Below, piece after piece: positions 11,503 to 21,104 of a stretch of DNA of 64,000 nucleotides. The stretch lies in assembly GCF_000208865.1 (NCBI RefSeq), contig NC_018396.1, positions 4,644,514 through 4,708,513 of the forward strand, in the 5' to 3' direction. The translations under genes were made by a program, and so were the position numbers. The notes beneath the pieces were generated by a model. It had not been told where the DNA came from and made no database searches. It was given only the letters and a program-made list of their open reading frames with translations. The first letter of the stretch is position 1; each line of letters opens with the position of its first letter. The stretch comes from Neospora caninum Liverpool. Lineage: Eukaryota > Apicomplexa > Conoidasida > Eucoccidiorida > Sarcocystidae.

Positions 11503-12402
11503 ATGCCTTTTCTCGTCGAGTTCGAGGACGGGAAACACCCGAGTCAGTGCTGGCGGCTGGCCGAGAAGAAAACGTACGTAATCGGTCGCAACTCGGGGGC
11601 CGTAGGCATTCGCCTGCCGCATGCGTCCATCTCGCGCATGCATGCAGAACTCTGGGTCTCTGCGTCCGACGAGAAAGAGGCGCGGCAAAAACGGAGCGGC
11701 GAACACGACAGGAAACGGAGTCGCCAGGAAGAGTCGCGCCGAGGCAGAGAAGCAGCGCGGCCACGGGGCAGCGCGTCCCCGAGTCGGTCGCCTTCCCGAG
11801 CTTCCAGCGTCTCTCCAAACCGAGAAGGCGGAACCCGCTTTCGTCTTGTCGAACTCAATGCAGTCAATGGGACGTACATCAACGACAAGCGCATGCGCGA
11901 AACCTACAGAGGCTGGGTCGGCTCCGGCGCCGCAATCGCGTTCGCCGACTGTCCCCACCGATATAAAATCCTCGCGGGTGAGTCTCGATGAAAAAAACGG
12001 ATTCTCCAGATTGTCCTTCGTTCTGTCAAATACACGTTGCGCCATACCTACGTATCGATATATATGCATGTACAGAGAGACATGAATATCCACATATCTA
12101 CAGATATATATGTAGATATATGGAAATAGATAGCGTAGGTTTTACTGTGTGTTTTCTGAAGTGTGGACATGCATGCGATAGGATGCGCGTGGTGGTATTG
12201 ATGCTTTTGAAAATCGCTCGGACTCCTGACAAATGAAACGCATCCGTTTGCCGTGCTGGCCATACATACTGGTGAGAGTGACTGTGGAACTGCAGAGCGT
12301 ATCAGAGGAAATCACTTTTCCAATCTACACTTGATGTGCGTGCCTTCATCTCCCTATATGCATATCTAGCAGTATCTATCCATATATCTTTCTATCTATC
12401 TG

Positions 12403-12439
<37 letters not shown>

Positions 12440-15400
12440 GTATATATGCATATGTATGAAGGTTGTGACGAGGGGAGTCACTGAAACTTTTGAAGCAGGT
12501 GAAGGTTTCTTGAGCGTTTTTCTCTCTGTGCGCCTGTGCCTCCTCGCGTTGTTTCACCTGCCTCCGTGCATTGGTTTTCCTCTCTCGCCGCCGTGAGCGA
12601 GGGAAAGAAGAAAGCGAGAGGACGTAGATTGTCGGAACGAAAAACGTAGTTCAGCACTCGTAGACTGCGCTCCTCTTAGGAATACAGCAGGTTCACAAAA
12701 CACGAAACACCTAAAAGACGAGAACCGCCTTCTAGGGCCCCGCGCTACATTCTCTCTGTCGCAGACGTCTCTCAACGCCTACCTAGCTCCTGTCTGTGTC
12801 TCTACATCGATGTCTACCTCTCTGCATTTATCTCTCTCTTGCTGCATGTATTGATTTCTCCGTTTCAATTGTCTAACTGTTGTTTCGCTCCTTGTCGAGC
12901 AACGCCTGTGTCGGTTCGTTGTGTTTCTCTCCGTTTCCGAGTGAGACGCGTGGCTTTCCCGACAAGCTTTTCCTTCGACATGATGCGTTTGGTTCTGACG
13001 GTGAATGCTCTTTCCTTTTTCATGCCTCGCACCAGCGATCTAAGGATTTCTTGTGCCAAGCCTTCCCCCCTCCAGAGACGCTCTCTGTTCCTCGACGCGT
13101 CCAGGTAAAGCGAGGAAGACGCCGTCAAGAACTCGCTTCTTCGCCTCAGCTCTCCTCGCTCGCATTCTGCCAGCTTCGCTTCTTTCTTTTCTCGCTTCTC
13201 TCCTTTCTCGCTTCTCTCTTTTCTCGCTTCTCTCTTTTCTCGCTTCTCTCCTTTCTCGCTTCTCTCCTTTCTCGCTTCTCTCCTCTCTCTCGCTTCTCTC
13301 CTCTCTCTCGCTTCTCTCCTCTCTCTCGCTTCTCTCTTTTCTCGCTTCTCTCCTTTCTCGCTTCTCTCTTTTCTCGCTTCTCTCCTCTCTCTGGCTTCTC
13401 TCTTTTCTCGCTTCGCGCTCTTTCTCTCGCCTTTCTTCTGGCCCGCCTTGTGTCGTGTGCCCCTCTCTCGAGTTTTCCATCTTTTTTCTCCGGTTCGACG
13501 GCGGTGACCGACCAGTGCCAAGGACGAGTTGCAGATCCACGAAGAACGGCACCGCAGCCTCGAGACCTTGCGAACCTGAACGCCGCCTCACCGTTTCTCT
13601 CCCTTCAAGAAGATCTGTCCCAAAATTCCTCTCTCTGTCTGTTCGTTTCGTCGTGCCTCTCGCTTTCACATTTCTCCGTTTCGTCGGGGTTGTTTCCTCT
13701 TACCTGTTGTCTTGATCTCTTTCCTCAAACGAAGCGCCGCGTTTCTCGCGCTCCTACTGCCCTTAGAGACGACACACGACAAAGAAACAGAAGCGCAAAA
13801 GCATGCAAACACTGCTATCCATCAATAGGCATTTACATGCACACATATCTGCTTATATCTATCTAGGTATATAGTTATATATATAGGCATTGGTACATAC
13901 GGATATCTCCCTTTGTATATTTAGTAGGTTCGGCAGAACAAGCACGATTCGTTCTGCCAGGTGTTTTTCTCGTTTGTGTTCTCGGGTGAGACGTGTAGAA
14001 AAGCGTGGCGACTCTGGACTCTCGGGAGATCGAAACAAGAAGTTTGAGAGAGAGTTGCGAGACGAGGTCTTCTTCCACGTAAAAAAGGGGTTTTTAGGTT
14101 GCGCTCGGCGTAACTCGAAGCAAACGTAGCGGAACGTTCAGGGCGAACTTTCGAGAATCGCGGGAGCGAGAAGACCGGGAGACCGTTGGTGCATTTTCTC
14201 TCCTCTCGCGTGTTAGAGGCACCCCGCATGCGCTGGGTCATCAACCGCGCGAGGCTTCGTCTTCTGGCCGTTCCGAACCGTGTTTCTTTTCTCTTGTCCC
14301 TTTCTTCAGTTTCCATGTTTGCACCCTTCCTCTTGCTTCTCCGTCCCGACCCACCTTGGTCATCACGCGAGAAAGAGTGTCTGTGTGTTTCAGAGCCGCC
14401 GTCGCCGTCGCTTCCGTGCATCGTGGCGCGAAGTAGGTCGGAGAGTCCAGGCGCGGGCAAGCCGTCCGAGCCGTCGAAACCCGACGCACTTCCCTCCAGT
14501 TCCTCCACACGTGATGGCCGAGACCGTTCGCGTTCTCGCGAGAAGCGCGCGAGGCGCAAGAGTCGCTGGTCGTCTCGGCAGGAGAAGAAGTCTTCTCGTT
14601 CGTCGTCGCGTAGCCCTCCGCGGCATTCCCGCAGGCGGCGCGGTTGGGACGACGCGGGGTCCAGCGAGGAGAAGAAGAAACGGGAAGAACTGGACGCGAA
14701 GATGAGCGAAATTATCGCGAACGCGCAATCCGCCAAGGCGAAACAAGACGCCGAGAAGAAGATGCATACGGCACTCGACGCGTCGCTGCAGGCGTCGGCC
14801 GCCACGGCTGGAGGCGCGAATCTCTTGGCCAATCCGATGAACAGTGCGAGTCTGAACCTGACCATCGGCCGCGGGTTGTCCTTGCTGAATTGCCCCACGC
14901 CTGTCGGAGTCGCGCAACGGGCGTCCCAAGCCGCACAAGTCGCCGCCGATCGCCTGCTCTCGCCGTCACCCCTCGCCGCGGCTGCCTTGTCGAATTTGCT
15001 GGCCAGCAACCCGGCGTTGTCGGGGTTGGTGGGGACTGCGAAGTCGCAGAGTTCCGGGCTTTCAGTGCAGGAAAAGAGAAAGCTGCTGTGGGGGAAAAAG
15101 GGCGAGAAGGCAGACAGCCAGGAGGAGGAGAAGAGCGAGAACGGGAAGGACGAGAAGGTCGTGGACCCAAATCGGTACTCGCTCTCGTTTGGAGGCGACG
15201 AAGAAAAGAAAAACAAATTCCTGAAACTCATGGGTTTCAAAGGAGACACCGGAAACATCGCGGCGCCCTCGACCGTCCCAACCGCCTCGACAGCGCCGGT
15301 AAGCCACGAGGTCAAGCAGTTCTGCGTCGCATGGGAGGGCGACGGGACGGGAACGAGGCGACGAGAACACTCTTGCGTGTGCATTTAGTAGTGTCCACAG

Positions 15401-15868
15401 AGAGGGGGGGACTGTCGAGGGCAGGAAACGTCTTTCGAGGGACCTCGCCTTCCCAATTGGCGAATCCCGTCGATTCCCAAAAGAAAAAGACGCTCAGCCA
15501 CAAACATCGCCGACGCTTTTCATCCACCTTGCATCTATAGACATTTTTTCGTAAGTGTCCATATATATATATATATATACATATCTGTATGAATGCATGC
15601 ATGTATGTACGTATGTGTACGTTTATGTACGTATGTGTATACTTCGTGCACCCACCTCTACGATGGCGTGGGTACTCTCGCCACTGTTTTTATCACCTCG
15701 GGGGCAAAATGGAATAGGAATAAATGTTTTTCTTTTTCTCGCTCATTTATCCAGGGAAAGGAGACGCTCGACTCTGCCGCGCAACAAAAGATGAATTCAG
15801 AACTCGAGTTCCAGTACTTTCAAGGCATGAAGCGCAAGGACGGAAGGAAAACTGGGCTCGGCTTATAG
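11503..15868 (+). CDS. FHA domain protein with RS-like region and C-terminal SMAP motif
   Basis: Three exons joined in phase: 11503-11977 (ends before GTGAGT, phase 1), 14394-15298 (after TTTCAG; ends before GTAAGC) and 15755-15868 (after TCCAG); 497 residues. Exon 1 is an FHA domain, a phosphothreonine-binding fold. It shows VIGRNSG, SISRMHAEL and NAVNGTYIND, with a 50-residue Arg/Ser insertion between the second and third motifs. Exon 2 opens with an RS-like segment (DRSRSREKRARRKSRWSSRQ), then a charged helix and an Ala-rich stretch. The end combines NKFLKLMGFKG with ELEFQYFQGM and KTGLGL, the pattern of the small acidic protein-like (SMAP) domain. FHA plus RS suggests a nuclear RNA-processing role by analogy with SNIP1 and DAWDLE, whose domain order is the reverse. 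The 2.4-kb first intron makes two adjacent genes the main alternative. Confidence 0.7.
12402..12439. repeat. TC then TA microsatellite in FHA-gene intron 1
   Basis: About eleven TC units run directly into eight TA units, inside the long first intron of the FHA gene. Confidence 0.9.
13186..13415. repeat. Pyrimidine minisatellite in FHA-gene intron 1
   Basis: The tract consists of imperfect copies of a 16-17 base unit close to TTTCTCGCTTCTCTCC. It is free of stops in several frames on both strands and so produces long spurious open frames. Its expansion contributes to the unusual size of this intron. Confidence 0.85.
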
Positions 15869-16175
15869 TCGGAGAGAGAAACGCGGAGCCGAACGCGCTT
15901 CGCTGTCTCTGAGACGGGAGTTTCGCAAAAAAGAGCAAGGTGAGGGGTTTTCTCATCGATGCAGAGAATTTAAGAAAAGAAATGCACCAATGGCCGTGAA
16001 GGGTTGCAAACAGAGGCGCCATGCGTTCAAGCGCCTGTGTCGCGGAAATCATTCCCACCTGAAAATATGAGGAAAACGATTTCCAGATGCCTCCGCCGAT
16101 TCACGAGTCTCACAAAACCAGTCAGTTCTTCGTTCCCCGTGCCTCCGTCTTCTCTTTTGCCGACTCGTGCAGAGA

Positions 16176-16177
<2 letters not shown>

Positions 16178-16213
<36 letters not shown>
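16178..16213. repeat. TA dinucleotide microsatellite
   Basis: About eighteen TA units, followed within 15 bases by TAGGGTTAG (16224-16232). Confidence 0.9.
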
Positions 16214-16217
<4 letters not shown>

Positions 16218-16766
16218 TAAGTATAGGGTTAGAGAGAAGCCGTGAAGTTTTTTGGGGGGGGAGGAATTGCCTTTTGAAGAGAGAAGTCTGCGGTGAGCAC
16301 GAAGGATCTTGTGTCACTCGATGCCTGGTGCAAATTCATCTCTATTTCTGTATCAAAATATGCATGCACACATCCCTCTATCGCATATATATGTAAATTC
16401 ATGCATGTCTGGACTTGTGTAAAGTTGCATGTGTATCATTTGGCGTGGAAGATATTTATTTTGATAGGAGGTTAACGGACCACCTGCTTTTTGGGCTGTG
16501 CATGGAACCGCTCGTCCCGGGGCAGTTTTGCTTGCATGGCCGAGGTTCCCTCTCGATTTCCGCAGGTCAGCGTCGTGAACGCATGCGCATGCGCAGCATC
16601 CAAAATTGTACATACAGAACCTTCCCACTTCCTCTTCGTCGCTGCTTTCTCTCTACACTGGTGTACACTGGTAAATCGACGCACACAGAGATCTCGATTC
16701 AACACAGCCTTCGAGACAAAGAGACATCACACTGCCTCCGCATACCAATAAGGTCCGACGGCCCTT

Positions 16767-16814
<48 letters not shown>
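16767..16814. repeat. TC then TA microsatellite
   Basis: About eleven TC units run directly into thirteen TA units, the same TC-to-TA order as in the FHA-gene intron. Confidence 0.9.
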
Positions 16815-16865
16815 GATATAATTATAAAGGAGAGTCTTTGGGTGTAGATTTTGTGTGGTGTTAGG

Positions 16866-16878
16866 ATCGGCTATGAAT

Positions 16879-16915
<37 letters not shown>

Positions 16916-16947
16916 GGTTTAGGGATATATATCCATTCATAGCCGAT
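16866..16947. repeat. 23-base perfect inverted repeat enclosing TA run and telomere-like word
   Basis: Left arm 16866-16888 begins ATCGGCTATGAATGG; right arm 16925-16947 is its exact reverse complement, ending CCATTCATAGCCGAT. Between them lie TA units and TTAGGGTTTAGGG (16912-16924). The structure could fold as a long hairpin or cruciform. Confidence 0.9.
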
Positions 16948-18017
16948 TGTACCGTTGGTTCGACTCGCCGTTCGAATGGATTTTTCTCTCACCTGTTTCT
17001 GGGAGACAACGCGAGGGCAAAATCGCTCTTTTCGGCTCTCTGCGTGCGTTGAATCGCGCCCCAGAGAAACAGTTGGAAACAGAAAAGCTGTCTCTTGTCG
17101 CTTCATGGAAGGGACGAGTTTTTTAGCTTCTCTGTGAACAGAGAGACGAAACGCTTGCGCCTATCCAACGTGCTTCAGATGCACGAGAAGACGGGTTTGG
17201 AAGGCAAGGAAGGCCTTAGAACGAAAACGTTCACCTTTTTACGAAGCTCAAGCGGCTCACATTGTGTGTGGACCAGAGAGAAAAGAGAGACGAGGCGCTT
17301 GGCTGCAAGCTCTACGACCGCGCTGCCGATCAAGAAATATTTCTCTAAGCATGACAAGGTGAAGAACAAACCGGGAACCAAACAGATATGTGCGCTTTTG
17401 AACTTGGCTGTTTCTAGGAGTTAAGGCGAACGAAAAACGAAGCGGTTGACTGGTATATGGAGTTATCTGGGTGTGAAAGTTCCATCAAACCTAAAGCCGC
17501 TTTTTGTTTTCGAAACCATGCTAACACAATAGAACTTGGATCCGGTAAACAAAGAAGGACACAGCGCCTTCTCGGTTTCTGCCTCTCGCCTGCGTCTGAT
17601 GCGGCTAGAGCGCCCCGAGAACCTCTATAAAACAAATAACGGGAATGTGTACATACACACACTTCAGTCGCTCAGAGTTGAACTATATATATATATATAT
17701 ATATTTACATATGTATGTATGTAAGAATATGTATTTATGTAAGAATATGTATGTATGTAACTTTATGGACACGAGTGGGAAGTATGAAGACAGGGGATGA
17801 TGGCGAGCGGGGCGGCGATGGAGGTAGACAAAATGGTTACAGTTCAAGGAAAATGGATATCTCTGACACAGGTTCTACGAGAACTTGCGCTCCCTCTTTC
17901 CTCCTGCCTGACGGTGCCGAGTACCTCAAGTTCTCTCTCTTCTCTCCATGTCTCGCCCTCATACCTTCTCTATATCCTCGCTCATGATCTGCCTCCCTCG
18001 TCCTCTACATGTCTCAC

Positions 18018-18141
18018 CATCTCTCTCTATATATCTATCTCCACACACCATCTCTCTCTATATATCTATCTCCACACACCATCTCTCTCTATATATCTAT
18101 CTCCACACACCATCTCTCTCTATATATCTATCTCCACACAC
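18018..18141. repeat. 31-base tandem repeat, four perfect copies
   Basis: The unit begins CATCTCTCTCTATATATC and ends CTCCACACAC. Copies start at 18018, 18049, 18080 and 18111, and a partial fifth copy follows from 18142. A TA microsatellite at 18177-18211 lies just downstream. Confidence 0.92.
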
Positions 18142-18171
18142 CATCTCTCTATCTATGCATCAATCTCTCTC

Positions 18172-18215
<44 letters not shown>

Positions 18216-21104
18216 AATTTTCGTAACTATATATCCGTCTTTGTATATGTACAGATATGTGTATTTTTATAACTATATGTCCGTCTCTCTCTATATATAT
18301 AAACAGATACACGTATTTTTATGAATGTATATCGCTCTCTGCATGTGTCTCTCTCGATCCGTTTCTCCGTTTGGCCGTCAAGCTGCAACATGAGTGCCTC
18401 TTTGGCGCACAAAAAGAATAGTGGGAGGAACCCCTCGTTTTTCTGCTTTCCTTTCTCTTGTTTTTTTCTGTTCGCGGGAAGCTGGATCTCTGCGTTCTCG
18501 CCTGGAGACCTCAGAGTGCCTCCGTGGCCTCTCTGGGAAAAGAATCACAAGAAAAAACACAGCTAGTCGCATGCAGCGGCGTGTGCGCGCTTTGCTTTGC
18601 TCTCTGGGGCAACTCCGCGCCGACCAAGCGCCCGCGGGAGTGACGAAAAACCGGAGATTCTTGCATTTTTGTGAAAAAGGGGAAGCCCGCGAGTGAAGAT
18701 TCACTCCGGGAACGACGCGCTTTCCGTTGCTCCTTCTCGAGCGTCTTCGTCTTCAGCTTTCTGCGCTCTTGAGAAAAATCGGTCGGCTTCCCGCCGCAGC
18801 TAAGGACAAGGACAGCACATAACCGTGATTAAACGCGAGAGATGTTGCCTCCCGTTCTTCTCTCATTGTGGCGAACTGTTTTTCCTTTTCGCGCCGCAGG
18901 CGCAACTTTCCCGACAGCATTTCCACAGAGAGGAGAGGAGAAAATCCGGGAAGGTTCGGGAGCCTCATTCTCGCGAGAAACCGAGACGTTCACGAGAAGA
19001 GACCCGAAGTTTTTCTCGCTTCTCTCATCTCACTTCGCGTTTCCATCTCTTTTGTTCTACCTTCGTTCTCCTCTCTCGTTTCTTACCTCTCTTTTCTATC
19101 TCCTTTCTATTCTTTTTTGCGCTCTTTGCTTCGCGGCGTGTTTCTCCCTTTGTCTTCCTGGGCTTTCGTCTCGACTGCCGACACGCCCTCGGGAGAAAAA
19201 GAGATCCTCTGCGGGTTCGTCTCCTCGCTCTTTTGTCTACGAGCTCAGAGAAGAAGAACGCGAGGGAGAGAACGAGAAACTCCAAGGGAGGCAGAAACAG
19301 TACGAAGCGGAGAAGCAAAACGCGCTCTTCGTTTTACCTGTACAACGCGTGAGGATCCTCGCTCTTCTCTCTCGCCAAGCTGTTTTTAATCTCTCTCCTC
19401 TCGAAATCTTTCACCTTTTACACCTCTCGCTTCGCTTTCTCTTTCATATCTTCTTTATGGCCATGGTTCCTTCACCCACAGCGAAACGGTGTTCCCTTCT
19501 TCCTACGACGCGCTACCGCTTGCCTCTTTGCCTGTGTCCTCCGTTCGTTTTTTCCTTTCTTGCGTGAGAGGGGCGAACCGTGTTTCGTGTCGGCTTCTCA
19601 AAGGTTCTCTCTGCTGTCAATTCCCCCGCTTGTTCCCGCGCCTCCCCGTGTTTTTTTCCTCTTTTCCGTCTCATTCGTTTCTTCTGAAGCTTCGTTTCCG
19701 CACATCGGCCCGCACGCGAGCTAGCAGCGCGTTCCGCCTCTCACATCTCGCTTGTTACTTTTCCGGGGAACGTACGGTTTTTTTCCTTCTCGTTTTCTTC
19801 TTCTCGCTTTTTCTCTTCTTTCTCTCTGGTTTTTTTCGACTGAAATCCAATCGTTCAGCCTTCCTCGGCCACGTCCCAATTTTCCGTCTTCTCTGCGCTC
19901 ACCTCGTCTTCCGCCCCTGCGCGTGGCTGTGGGGTGTACACACACTCGAACTGCTTTCCGCCTTCTTCCCTGCTAAGATGAACAAACGTTTTGCCACGCG
20001 CAAGAAAAGGCGACTCCGAGCATAGATCTTTCGCAGAAAAACGTCTTCGTTTGTCAAGGCCTTCTTTCCCGCGTTCCTTTCTGTCCTTGCCTTTTCTCTA
20101 GCGTCTAGGAGCTATTTCATCTCTTCTCTTTGACGGCATCATTTCTTTCTTCGCCCGCTTTCGTTTCTTCGTCCGCGTGGTAAACGCCTCCTTGGCTGAT
20201 CCTTTGCGTTCCATGTGCGTTGCTTTCGCCTCACCCCGCGAGTTTCGCCGCCCCTATTGTCTGCTGTCTTTCTGCCGCGCTGGACACCTCGTCACATTCT
20301 TTCCGGTGCTACCTTTTCGATCGGCTCCTTTTTCTTCGGCTCCTTTTTCTTCGGATCCTTTCCGTCGCCTTTTCGGTCGTTTCCCTCTTTGCCCCGTCGA
20401 GTCACCTCGGACGCCTCAGAGCCTCGCACTGCCTCCCAATCTAGCCAGGGAGACAGGATCCTTTTACGACAGGCTCTTCATGTATATATGTATATGTCCA
20501 TATAGATGTATATATCCGTGTAGATGTATATATCCGTGTAGATGTCTATGTATAGGGAGCGATGTTTTTTTGCCGTTTCGTGGTAGACTGTATCTCACTT
20601 TTTCCAGGTTAGGATTTCAGTGACGGTTCATGCGTACTTGTTGCGGGGCGCCTTTGCTTGAGAAAATGCGAGGGCAAACGCGCCTGTGAAGCTTTCACCA
20701 GACCGTGATAGCTGACACTCTCAGCTGTCTTCCAGGCGTCGTTCATTTCGGTCTTTCGGCCCAATTTTCCCGTTTCCAGTCTCTCTTTTCAGTCCGCACT
20801 TGGCCTTTTCCTTCTGTGAGTGCAGAAAGACACACGCGTCTGTAATCGTTTTCCCTCATCCTGGCTTCCGTCGATCGACGGACTGCCCGCCTCTTCATCC
20901 TTCTCTTCTCAGTCAGTGCCTCGCGTTCGCGCGGTCAAGGGGCGTCTCTCCCCAGTTCTCTCCGCTCTCCTGTGTCTTCCTCTCCGTAGGGCGCCTCGCT
21001 TCCTCTTCTCCGTCGTCTTCCTCTTCTTCTTTTTCCTGCGCGCTTTCGCGCTCGTCGCTGGCGAGTTCGCTCTTTCTGAGAGGCGCGTCTCCACCTCGGC
21101 CAGG

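Larger units (their letters stand above)
15869..21104. other. Repeat-rich intergenic region and CDPK-like kinase upstream region
   Basis: No gene could be supported over 5.2 kb. The left part (16.1-18.3 kb) is a cluster of TA/TC microsatellites, a 31-base tandem repeat, a 23-base inverted repeat and TTTAGGG-like words. From 18.8 to 21.1 kb the + strand is strongly pyrimidine-rich and probably supplies promoter and 5' leader for the kinase gene starting at 21105. A short frame encoding MNKRFATRKKRRLRA (19978-20025) could be an upstream ORF, but nothing shows that it is translated. Confidence 0.5.

Noticed and set aside
12865..13866. Long open frames on both strands (Arg/Glu-rich on -, Ser/Leu/Phe-rich on +)
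   Set aside because: They are produced by the CT-rich minisatellite at 13186-13415, which lacks stops in several frames; no domain is present.
16945..16975. GGTTCGACTCG resembling a tRNA B box
   Set aside because: It deviates from GGTTCRANYCC, no A box or cloverleaf could be drawn, and it overlaps the inverted repeat.
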